Assembly (NCBI GenBank): GCA_922989275.2
Contig: OV277870.1
Coordinates: forward strand, 44,698,356 to 44,762,355
Reading direction: 5' to 3'
DNA length: 64,000 nt
Source of the DNA: Gari tellinella
Taxonomy: Eukaryota > Mollusca > Bivalvia > Cardiida > Psammobiidae
Positions 18,950 to 29,200 of the stretch are shown here, in pieces. The notes below the pieces were generated by a model, which saw nothing but the letters and a program-made list of their open reading frames with translations, was not told where the DNA came from and made no database searches. Every line of letters starts with the position of its first letter. Positions within the stretch are counted from its first letter, which is position 1. Both the position numbers and the translations under genes were made by a program.

Positions 18950-21182
18950 CGCCCTGTAATCTCTGGCTCCCTCACATTTTCGCGATGTATTGAAAAAAGA
19001 GCCAAAGAAACTTCCGAGAAGCATCCAAAGACATGATATGGCCACGAAAGGTAAGACAAACAATGCATCGTGCACATATGTCTTCCTCTAAAAAAGTCTT
19101 TGAGTGTTTTTTCAAAAATCGGGCTTCGTCATTCCACATAGAATTGATCATACCTTAAGTCCGTGTTGATTGATTTGCAAAACAATTTTATTTGTAGCCG
19201 TTACATTGAACCAAAGTTTGCAGAATGACCCGATCAAAACCGAAAGTAGACAAAAAAACGCCCCTGTTCAATATTTTATTCCGATTCCCATCAGTTAAAG
19301 CGTGGAGCTTTATTGATTGATAGATACTTGTTTGATTTTGCATCTTATTACTTTATCAATCAGTATAACCATGTCTTGCTGGCCAATTTAATCGATTGAG
19401 AAGGAGCCTGTGTTATGGAGAGAGAGCGAAGATGCAGAGATGGAGCCAACGTATGCACAAACTGATTATGTTTCAAAAACACATTGAGAATTTCATTTTT
19501 TTTTAAAACATTGAAGTATCTGTAATAGCTCGATATTTAAAGTAAAGATATGAGTAATACAGGAGACACTTGCTTTATATAAACCACACGGTCGCAAGTT
19601 CAACAAAACATCAAGCATACATAATTTTAAGTCTATCGGAAGACAAATGGAGAAGAAAATGGATGAGTATATTACAAACATACTTTTAGATTAACGGGAA
19701 GATGAAATGTGTAGATTGATTTCAAATGCTGAACGTAAATTTTAATTTAGAATAACAATTTATATGTTGGAAAACGCTTTAAAATGAAACAAAAATCAAT
19801 ATGAATATGCTAGAAAATATATTTAGAAGGCTCCTTTTAATTCGAGTGGGATACACCAGTTTTAAGAAAGTTGTAATGTCGGTATCAACATTGTGTTGCT
19901 TGAAGACTATCAATGCATCAAGGAATGTATTATATGCTTCATCACGTGGCTTCTCATAAGACGGGCGCAACTCATCAAAATTGAAGTCTATCTCAGACGA
20001 AGATGGGCTGGTGGTTGCAATATCTGAATACAAAATGGTTGATTCATCTTTATGGGTGGTTGAAAAATCTAAATGAATTTTGGCCGGTCTCTTTGAAGGG
20101 GAACAGATGGAGTAGCTGCGATTAACTGGTGACAATGTTGGTCGCTTAGTAAATGGTGATCTAAAGGGTGTTAGTTTTCTGCAGTGGATGGTTCTTTTTC
20201 GATTTGAGATTGGTGTGCTTGTCAATGTCAGTCTTCCTATGTTTACCATTGCTCGTGACTTGAAATGCTTTTTTGATGTCAAGAGAGTCTTGCGATGTCT
20301 TTTAAATACACCCATCTGGAAATATAAATATGCGAGCTTAAGACAATTTGCAACAATTCACTTTATGTCTCTATCAGTTATTTAATACCGGTAATTTAAT
20401 AAATAAAAAAATAAGAACAGTGTCGATTTTTAATTAAATCCTAGCTGATAAGAATCAGCAAGATATTTCTTTTAATAACAAATTTACAAGCTTGAGTTTT
20501 ATGCGATATATTTCTCTTTTTTAGTAATAAAAATGGTCACCAAATTTTATTCATTGAATTCGTTATTTTACAGATATGTTACTGTGTTCTAAATAGTTTG
20601 ACACCAAACAAATCAACGTCTTTTTCGAAGAAGAAGTAATTTGCACATTTGCTCATACTACTTGAAGTGCGTTCATTGGTGGCTCCCTCTCGGCATATTG
20701 GCTCCTTCTCTATAACGCAGGCTCCATCTCAATCGATAAATTCGCGAGTATGACGGGAATATAATGATTTGTAAACGTAATATGATTAAAAATCAAACAA
20801 GTATCTATCAAGCAATAACGTTTTATGCTTAAAGTAATGAAATTCGGAATAAAACATTGATCAGAGGTGTTTTTTGTCTACTTTCGTTTTCGATCGGGTC
20901 ATTCTCCAAATTTTGGTTCAATGTAACGGCTACAAACAAAATTGTTTTGCAAATCAATATACACGGACTTAAGGTATGATCAATTCCATGTGGAATAACG
21001 AAGCCCGATTTTTAGAAAAACACTTAATGACTTTTATAGAGGAAGAAATATGTGCACGATGCATCGTTTGTCTTACCTTTCGTGGCCATTTCCTGTCTTT
21101 GGATGCTTCTCGGAAGTTTCTTTGGCTCTTTTTTCAATACATCGCAAAAATGTGAGGGAGCCAGAGATTACAGGGCGTGCTA
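18950..21182. mobile_element. Element with about 400-bp inverted ends
   Basis: The left arm is 18950-19352 (TCACGCCCTGTAATCTCTGG, ATTTTCGCGATGTATTG, AGAGCCAAAGAAACTTCC ... TTGATTGATAGATACTTGTT). The right arm is 20780-21182, its reverse complement with modest divergence (AAACAAGTATCTATCAAGC ... GAGCCAGAGATTACAGGGCG). The 1.4-kb centre holds one minus-strand frame. Outer boundaries and target duplication were not resolved because flanks on both sides carry degraded TGAGCAA-type repeats. No known transposase motif was recognised. Confidence 0.7.
19779..20315 (-). CDS. Unknown 178-residue ORF inside inverted-repeat element
   Basis: It starts at a genuine ATG. Residues 1-90 are strongly basic (MGVFKRHRKTLLTSKKHFKS, many Arg/Lys/Ser/Thr, SPSK motifs), like a nuclear or nucleic-acid-binding region. 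Residues 95-140 are acidic and polar (SPSSSEIDFNFDELRPSYEK), then a helix-like NTFLDALIVFKQHNVDTDIT. A possible splice donor (AAACTG|GTGTAT) precedes the hydrophobic tail, so the last 20 or so residues may be intron read-through. I recognise no family. Its central position between long inverted repeats makes an element-encoded protein, perhaps a first exon of a transposase-like gene, plausible. Confidence 0.4.
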   Translation of the reverse strand: MGVFKRHRKTLLTSKKHFKSRAMVNIGRLTLTSTPISNRKRTIHCRKLTPFRSPFTKRPTLSPVNRSYSICSPSKRPAKIHLDFSTTHKDESTILYSDIATTSPSSSEIDFNFDELRPSYEKPRDEAYNTFLDALIVFKQHNVDTDITTFLKLVYPTRIKRSLLNIFSSIFILIFVSF

Positions 21183-21746
21183 GTAGAATAACCTATTCTA
21201 TAGGTGCTCACGAAGTTTTACAGGGCTTGCTTTGTCTCAGCTTTTTCAGTTGAGCAATTGAGTGAATGAGTCTATTTTACTCATCTGAGCAATGGTTGAC
21301 GGCCGAATGCTCTCGATAGCCGTTGCGTCCGCCCTTTATAACCTTCGGTTATCTAAGCCGAGCTATATGATTGGTCAGTATTGTAACAGCGAATCTCATT
21401 GGCTAATCAATATACTGCACTATCGCTGAATGTACACACTCGCGTGTGTGTATCACGGGTTTAAACGTTTAAACATGGTATACCATGTGCTGTTCATCCG
21501 TCCGTCCGTCCGTTCATTAACTCTTCCATTAACGTTTCATTGTTAGCGCTTTTTAACATACATTTATTTATCAATTTTAATTAAACTCACTACAAATAGT
21601 CCATACCACAATAGCTCGGACGAGTTCGCATTTCAGACTGTTTGACTATTTTTGGTAGAGTTATGCCAAATATGGATTTGTCAATATGAGCATTAAAAAG
21701 ACCAGAACTTTTTAGTTCTGATTTCAATTCCTTTTAAATGTGATAT
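21183..21746. other. Spacer with CCGT microsatellite
   Basis: Degraded repeat sequence; (CCGT)n at about 21503-21518 followed by a fragment resembling mollusc interspersed repeats. No gene seen. Confidence 0.4.
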
Positions 21747-21876
21747 CAGGGCTGCCATCTCTCCGGATTTTTCCTAAGTTTTCGGACTTTTATCCTAGCA
21801 GATCGTAGCTTAAAACAGGCTGAAAAAGCAGAATGCGCCTTAAGGCGCATTCTGCTTGAATTTCAACCTGCTATAA
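21747..21876. mobile_element. CAGGGCTGCCAT MITE, left half (split by LINE)
   Basis: CAGGGCTGCCATCTCTCCGG, ATTTTTCCTAAGTTTTCGGA, then core 2 (21799-21873). It continues at 30062-30189. The intact relative at 44054-44308 shows the uninterrupted order. Confidence 0.82.
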
Positions 21877-22203
21877 TATCCCTTGCGAATACATAAGACG
21901 TGTTTATCTATCGAGCGTTAAAAAAATAGTCATTTTATTTATTTTCGTCAGTTAGTCGTAATTCACGCGCATGAAAGTTATAGGCTAGGATCAGGAACTG
22001 TTCTAGAGTGACGATGGACACTACACTTGGGTCAGTGATGCAATTTTGTGGCATTGATATTGATTTTTTAAAGTGTCTTGTTTACCCCTCCCACATTTAA
22101 CAACATTGTGTCGTCATCTGCAGATTCATGACGTCACGCGCTTCGTATGTTTGCCGGGTGACAAAGGATAGTGCTTAATCTTTCCAAAGTTTTTAATCGA
22201 ATC

Positions 22204-22617
22204 ATGAGCGGAGAGAAAGGGGGTAAGCTACCAAAGACCGTGAAAGGTAATGTTATAAAAGAAAAAAACAAAATGCCTCGTGCAGCAGATAAAGCTGGTA
22301 AATCTTGTGCAGCCCAGGACACTGGTGTCAGTGATGAAACGGAACTTAAGTCGGTGGGGGGTACATCAAATCTTGAAATCCTGGTCTCTCTGAAAAGGCT
22401 AGACAAGAAGATTGACGTAGTTGACAAGAAGCTGGATAAATTAGATACACTTGAAAAGAAAGTAGGAGAATTTGATAAGGAATTACGGGCGTTGAGGCTG
22501 TACGTACAAGACAGCATTGATAAGAATAATGAGAACGTTAATAAAGTTTCCGACAGGGTTGATACTCTGGAATTCTCACTTGGTACGACACAGGACCAAC
22601 TTGCGCAGCTGCATAAA
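22204..22617 (+). pseudogene. LINE ORF1, 5' part (coiled coil), interrupted
   Basis: The first ATG of the frame is 22204. The N-terminus is basic and Ser/Thr-rich (MSGEKGGKLPKTVKGNVIKE), then a coiled-coil region with heptads (LDKKIDVVDKKLDKLDTLEK, then VGEFDKELRALRLYV and later SDRVDTLEFSLG). In L1-type ORF1 proteins this helix makes the trimer and precedes an RRM domain. The frame is cut after codon AAA at 22615-22617 by the inverted-repeat insertion; read-through adds only five codons to a TAA. The frame resumes exactly at 25825, one copy of ATAAA being the target duplication. Confidence 0.85.
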
Positions 22618-22699
22618 CACACTGGTAAGACGTAACGTCGCCGACTGCTGTTCTACGTTCCCACTGCTGTAAAATCTACGCTATAGCTGTGGAACAAAA

Positions 22700-22726
22700 A
22701 TGGCTGCGCCCTTGATAAACAACGAG
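22700..22726 (+). CDS. Candidate first exon in left inverted arm
   Basis: ACAAAAATGG gives a good start context; the reading is MAAPLINNE, followed at once by a strong donor GAG|GTAAGG. The same nine codons and donor occur inverted at 25711-25737 in the right arm. This may be a captured or element-own 5' exon. No downstream exon with matching phase was found: three candidate acceptors before 23840 all give stops or a phase clash. Confidence 0.4.
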
Positions 22727-23400
22727 GTAAGGACAATGAAACGTTGTTTTTGAGAGTCTTTCTTTATAATATAAAAAAAGGAGTAGTTGCACGGAATATC
22801 CCGGTTATATGTGCATGCTCCGGCGTTGTGTTCTCGTTGGATACTCGCTTAGTTAAGACGTTTAACTCGATAAAGTTGCGACAGATACCGGATTTCTTGA
22901 ACATTTACGTGTGAAGAACTCCGAAAAAGATTCGTAAAGCTGGTGTATTAGAGATTCTGCAATATTATCCAAACCAAAACACTCCCTATTGGACAGTATT
23001 GATAGATTGATATAAAAATGTCCCCTTTACGTGAATATAAAAACTGTTTAGGTTATTTTTTCAAATACAACGTTCCTCCATGCCGGACACGATACAACGT
23101 TCAGACTGCAGGGTAAAAAATGCATCGAGCTAATACTATACGTATACGCGACTGTGCTCTCACTTACAAGACAGTTGAAGACATACATTCAGTAGTGTGT
23201 ACCTATAGACCTTTGTAGCGTATATTTTTAGACAACCTCCCGGGTAACACTTGACAATGAACTTATAATCGTGGAATTAGGGCATGCATACAAGTGTTAT
23301 AAAGCGATCTTGCGAGGCAACTTACATAACATATCACTCATACTTAAACGCAGGCCCGGCAAAGTATGTCTATGTAATTAATACCTGCTCTGTTAGTTGG

Positions 23401-23647
23401 TTAACCCTTTCGGTGCCGTAGTCGCATAAAGTAGACTTTGCAAATAGTTCGGATCCAGATTAGACGCCGCGCAACGCGGCGTCTGATCAGGATCCAAACT
23501 GTTTGATACTTTTATCGATATTTCGTAAGTCTTAAAACCTTAAATCTAACTTTGAAACGTTCTTGCAGAGAACAGTACTAAAGCAGACGACAATAAAGCG
23601 GTGAAGGGGTAAATATCTCCCGAATAATTTGGCGCCGAAAGGGTTAA
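23401..23647. mobile_element. Family B MITE inside the 3.2-kb element
   Basis: TTAACCCTTTCGGTGCCG and GGCGCCGAAAGGGTTAA with TTAA on both sides. Core 23440-23505. The right arm of the host element carries the same MITE at 24995-25040, with the core deleted. Confidence 0.82.
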
Positions 23648-23763
23648 TGATTATTTATACTGAAACACCACTCTTTCCTGATGACATGCTGTTTTAGGTG
23701 TACCTATAGACCTTTGTAGCGTATATTTTAAGAACGCTTTGATTCTGAAATCTACATGGCTAT

Positions 23764-24189
23764 ATGCATATATTTTTAGCAAATAATCAAATATGGATTG
23801 GTGTGGTCTATTCTACGTATGCATTCGCTTTGTCAGAGGCACCGACAGATGCACTCGAAAAAGGCATTTTGTTCATAAAGGCGCGGAACCAGAACGGTTT
23901 TAGTTACCATTCGGGGGATTCATGCCTGAACGAGAGGAAGCCAAACACACCAGATTGGGGAGGTGGGGCATTTGGAAATGGAAATTTACTGTCCAACAAA
24001 CTGTACTTCCGATATCTCGGGGGCTCTCTTCTTAATCCTAGCATGTTAAATAATTATCTAATGTGGACAAATGTCCATTTTTGCACAGCAAACATAAAGG
24101 AAAAATGCCCTTTTGAAATCTATGGCTATGTTTTGAAAACATTACATCTGTACCGTGTGCAGATTATTGAACTTTCAGGGATGTTGTAA
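23764..24189 (+). CDS. Unknown 141-residue ORF in element centre
   Basis: The frame runs from an ATG and contains a Gly/Asn-rich stretch (NTPDWGGGAFGNGNLLSN, then KLYFRYLGGSLLN), FKARNQ-like and CTANIKEKC segments. A TTGTCAG acceptor-like site lies just before the SEAPTD segment, so the true exon may start later. No family was recognised; it could be a captured host exon or chance. Confidence 0.3.
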   Translation: MHIFLANNQIWIGVVYSTYAFALSEAPTDALEKGILFIKARNQNGFSYHSGDSCLNERKPNTPDWGGGAFGNGNLLSNKLYFRYLGGSLLNPSMLNNYLMWTNVHFCTANIKEKCPFEIYGYVLKTLHLYRVQIIELSGML

Positions 24190-25710
24190 CAAGACAGTTT
24201 GGTCTATATTCTACATACTGTTTTGTCACCTGCTGTAGGCAGAGGTGACACTAAGGAATCACTTGTCCGCCGTCCGTCCGTCCGTCCGAAACGTCTGTCT
24301 GTCCACCCGTCTCTCTGTCCGTCACGCTTTTTGCGCCCCGCTTCATAACACCTGTTCTACTGAAGCTTTAAAGATGAAACTTCATTTATAGATAGAGCCT
24401 GACAAGTGGAAGTGTATTGCACAAGGTTCATAACTCTTGCATCAATATTGTGAGATTTATTCTCCTTTTCAACATTTCCGTCTCTTGCAGATTTCTTCTG
24501 TTTTACTAAAGAATTTGAAATGAAATTTCTCTTATCGAAAGAGAATGCTCAGCTGATGCTTGCTGGCAGGTGACACAGGTATTCCGATGAACTCATCAAT
24601 TTTATTCATTGTCTTATTCATAGTGCAAATTCACAGTGTGTATTTCAGTGAATCTCCAAGTCTACTAGGATTTTTCATGCTTTTCGACATTACAATTTGG
24701 ACTTAGAAAAATAATTTTAGCCGCGCTCACTTGAACCCAACATGACATTTCCTCTATACTATTCCTGTGTGGTAACTTTCGCGTATAACGCGAATGGATG
24801 AATATGCAAATTCATGAACACACAAAATAATTACTTTAATGCCAACTAGGAATTGTGGCATACCGCGAAATTGAGTTCACGCAAGATTGCTTGGTTGTGA
24901 AAAATTGCGACATTTATTACACACTCTAAACTTACCGCGTATAAATTAGTAGATACATTGTCAAAATATGTTGTGTATTGTTGTGCAAGAACGTTTCAAA
25001 GTTAGATTGTATGCGACTACGGCGCCGAAAGGGTTAACCAACTAACAGAGCAGGTATTAATTACATAGACATACTTTGCCGGGCCTGCTTTTAAGTAGGA
25101 CTGATATGTTATGCAAGTTCCCTCGCAAGATCGCTTTAAAACACTTGTATGCATGCCCTAATTCCACGATTATAAGTTCATTGTCAAGTGTTACCCGGGA
25201 GGTTGTCTAAAAATATACGCTACAAAGGTATATAGGTACACACTACTGAAGGTATGTCTTCAACTGCCTTGTAAGTGAGAGCACAGTCGCGTATACGTAT
25301 AGTATTAGCTCGATGCATTTTTTACCCTGCAGTCTGAACGTTGTATCGTGTCCGGCATGGAGGAACGTTGTATTTGAAAAATAACCTAAACAGTTTTTAT
25401 ATTCACGTAAAGGGGACATTTTTATATCAATTTATCAATACTGTCCATCAGGGAGTGTTTTGGTTTGGATAATATTGCAGAATCTCTAATACATCAGCTT
25501 TACGAAGCTTTTTTGGAGTTCTTCACACGTAAATGTTCAAGAAATCCGGTATCTGTCGCAACTTTATCGAGTTAAAAGTCTTAACTAAGCGAGTATCCAA
25601 CGGGAACACAACGCCGGAGCATGCACATATAACCGGGATATTCCGTGCAACTACTCCTTTTTTTATATTATAAAGAAAGACTCTCAAAAACAACGTTTCA
25701 TTGTCCTTAC

Positions 25711-25737
25711 CTCGTTGTTTATCAAGGGCGCAGCCAT
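25711..25737 (-). CDS. Candidate first exon in right inverted arm
   Basis: This is the mirror copy of 22700-22726: ATG with AAAA before it, nine codons, donor GAG|GTAAGG, pointing inward. Both copies share identical coding bases. Confidence 0.38.
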
Positions 25738-25824
25738 TTTTGTTCCACAGTTATAGCGTAGATTTTACAGCAGTGGGAACGTAGAACAGCAGTCGGCGAC
25801 GTTACGTCTTACCAGTGTGATAAA

Positions 25825-26298
25825 GACAAGATGCATATGCAAGACAATTTATTATACCTACAGTCGCAATCCATGCGTAATAACCTTATGTTTGCGAATA
25901 TTGAAGAAGAGGAGCGCGAGACACCGGTCCAAACGGAACAGTTGGTGCGTGATTTCATGCACGCCAAACTAAAACTAGCACAGGATGTCATTAATGAGAT
26001 CAAATTTGAGCGTGTACATAGGGTTGGTCAAAAACTGAATGCTACAAGAAATCCTAGAAAAATCGTCGCAAAATTTTCGCTGTTCAAAGATCGCGAGACC
26101 GTACGTAACCAGGGAAGGAAACTAGCCGGTACCAACTACTCCATGTACGAGCAGTACCCACCTGAAATCGCACAGAGGCGGAAGAGCTTACTACCAAAAC
26201 TCAAAGAAGCTCGAAGGCAGGGGAAATCAGCATGGCTGAGTTATGATACTCTATATATTGATGGAAGGCCAGTGCGTGATCAGGGAATGAACAGTTAG
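25825..26298 (+). pseudogene. LINE ORF1, 3' part (RRM and C-terminal domain)
   Basis: Resumes the ORF1 frame after the insertion. The coiled coil passes into LLYLQSQSMRNNLMFANIEE, the usual start of an L1-type ORF1 RRM, with FERVHRVG and RKIVAKFSLFKDRETV as the second RNP-like strand. Then comes a C-terminal domain with PPEIAQRRKSLLPKLKEARR and DTLYIDGRPV, as in Transposase_22-type ORF1 proteins. Combined with 22204-22617 the original protein would be about 295 residues. It ends with TAG at 26296-26298, in the same frame as ORF2. Confidence 0.88.
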
Positions 26299-29200
26299 GG
26301 ATGCGTAGGGGCTGAGCTGAAAGTTTTGTCATGGAACATTCATGGGCTAGGCAGTGATAAGTTGAGCGATTGTGACTTACTACGTGTATTAGAGCAGTAT
26401 GATATTATATTTCTTTTTGAGACATGGGCAAACAAATCGTCAAAGATTAACATTAAAGGTTACAAGAGTTTCAATTTTCCTAGACAGTTTCAGAATCGAC
26501 GGGCGAGACGTTGTAGTGGCGGTACAGTTGTTTTCATAAAAGAATCATTGGTTAAGGGTGTTACAGTTGCTAAAAACCATTTGGACACGGTGATATGGTT
26601 GAAATTAGATAAGCAGTTTTTTAATTTTGAAAATGATGTTTATTTAGCAGGAATTTATATTTGGGTTGAGAATTCACCAGCTTATGATGTACATGACATT
26701 GATTTGTTTCAACTTATACAGAATGACATTAACTGTTACGAGTCCGCAGGTAGTGTACTGCTGTGTGGTGACTGGAATGCACGTGTTGGCAATGGATCTC
26801 GACCTGACTACATTGTTTGCGATTCCAACTCTGATATTATTGATTATGGTGACTATACCCCTGATGTACCGTTATCTCGTGTTTCCATGGATAAAGGTTG
26901 CAATTCGCACGGGCTAAAGCTGTTAGACTTATGCAAGTCTAGCGGCTTTAGGCTTGCGAATGGCAGGCTGTTTAAAGATAATTCGATAGGTGATTACACT
27001 TATACTAGCATAAACGGTAGCAGTGTTATTGATTACTTATTGTTACGGAATAGTGATTTCGGTATCTTGTGTAATTTTGAAATAGGTAAATTTAATGAAT
27101 GGTCTGACCATGCGCCTGTGTGTTTTGGGTTAAGGTGTAATACGGCGCTAAACAATGAATGTGTTGGAAAGGGAAATGTGTTTAATTTTGTTAAATGGGA
27201 CCCGGATTTGAAAGACGACTTTAGGCGTCGACTTATTGCACAGTTACCTGTATTAAATAGAATTACTGATGACATGGTGTTAAATGGCAAAGAGAGTGTT
27301 AATAAAGGCATTAATGACTTTACACAGATATTAAATGAAGTAGCTAGTCCATTGTTTTTAAAACGCATGTATAAATCTCGATCGAATAGTTATATAAAGT
27401 CCTTTATTAAAAAGGCAGACTGGTTTGATAGTGAATGTTTAGAAGCTAAGCGTATTTACCAACAGTATTTGCATGTTTTTGATAAATGTAAGAATGATGC
27501 AAACAGAATATCAATGTTGGATAAGAAAAAGATATACAAGAACTTGATTAAAAAAAAGAAAAGACGTTTTGAGCTTAATAAAATGACAGAGGTCGAAAGA
27601 TTGAGACATAGAAAGCCGAGGGACTTTTGGCGGCATTTTAGTAAGCGAAATGATGAAAGCAGTGCACGGGACATATCGCTAGATGAATTTTTTGAATACT
27701 TTTCAAAACTAAATGATGATTTACCAAATCCACATGATAGTGATTCAGAAGATTTCTTTGTGAATAATGATTTTGATTCACAAAATGTGTCTTTTGAGGA
27801 GCTTGATTCTCCGATTACACAATCTGAAATTGAAGCTGTTGTTAGAAAATTGAAAAGGAACAAGGCATATGCCGGTGATCAACTTATTAACGAGTATTTT
27901 TTGGAATCTTTTGATATTCTGTCTGCTCATTTAGTTGACATATTTAATTGTATATTTGAATCGGGTGTTTTCCCAGAGAAATGGTGTGAGGGTATTATTG
28001 TACCGTTATTTAAGAAGGGTGATAAAAGTAACGTTAATAACTACAGGGGCATTTCGTTGGTGAGCTGTTTCTCAAAGATTTTCACAGGCGTTTTAAACAA
28101 TCGCATTTCATCTTGGGCTGAAAACAATGATATTCTGACAGACGCCCAATTTGGGTTTAGAAAGGGCCGCTCAACAACAGACGCTATATTTGTGTTGAAT
28201 GCAACAATTCAAAAAATATTGCGTAATAAGGGGAAATTATTTTGCGCCTTTGTTGATTTGAAAAAGGCATTTGACAGTGTGTATCACCATGGTCTTTGGC
28301 TGAAATTGTTTAGGGTAGGTATTAAGGGTAAAATGTTACGGATCATTAAAGAAATGTATTCAATAGTTAAAATGTGTATTAAGCATTGTGATGATTATTC
28401 ATCCTTCTACGAATGTGCGATTGGTTTAAAGCAATGGGAGGTAATATCACCGATAATGTTTGCTCTTTATCTTAATGACATTGAGCTGTTTCTTTCAGAC
28501 AGAATAAGTAGCGGGCTGACTCTTGATCAAATAAACCTTATTTTGCTTTTATTTGCGGATGATATGGTGATATTGGGGTCTGATCCAAGCGAATTGCAGA
28601 ATAGTTTAGATAATTTGGAAAGGTATTGTGACAGATGGGGGTTAGAGGTCAATGTGAAGAAAACAAAGATAATGGTTTTCAGAAATAGGGGCAGAGTACC
28701 GATGGAATATGTTTGGAAATATAAAGGTCAAACAATAGAAATTGTAGATGATTTTACTTATTTAGGCGTTGTTTTTAGTTATACTGGCACATTTAACAGT
28801 TATATAAGTACATTAACAGGTAAGGGATTAAAAGCCCTTAATACATTGGTTGTAAACGTTAAAAAGTATTGCTTTAAACCAAAGACTTTTTGTCAGCTTT
28901 TCGATGCCTTCGTAGGATCCATCTTGAATTACTCATGTGAAGTGTGGGGCTGCACAAAAAGTAAACAATTGGAGAATCTGCATTTAAAATTTTGTAAGAG
29001 ATTATTAGGTGTTAGAGCTTCTACACGTAACATGTGTATTTACGGTGAGTTAGGTAGGTTTCCATTGTATATCAATAGGTATAGCAGAGTAATTAAGTAC
29101 TGGTGCAAACTTGTTCTAAGTGAAAATATTATTCTTCAAACATTGTTGAGTGAAATGGGTGATGATCTTAACAAGGGTAAAACCAACTGGTTAAGTGATG

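Larger units (their letters stand above)
22618..25819. mobile_element. 3.2-kb long-inverted-repeat element in LINE ORF1
   Basis: The ends are CACACTGGTAAGACG and CGTCTTACCAGTGTG, flanked by a perfect 5-bp duplication ATAAA (22613-22617 and 25820-25824). Removing it and one ATAAA restores the ORF1 frame. The arms are about 0.8 kb (22618-23434 and about 24990-25819), highly similar. Both contain the left end of a TTAA MITE. The centre (23650-24990) holds a 141-codon frame with no known motif and a CCGT-rich mollusc-repeat fragment (24220-24300). CAC ends plus 5-bp duplications are known from Transib elements, but no Transib/RAG1 core was seen. Confidence 0.85.

Noticed and set aside
22134..22622. 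162-codon minus-strand ORF over LINE ORF1
   Set aside because: Antisense shadow of the Lys/Asp-rich coiled-coil region.
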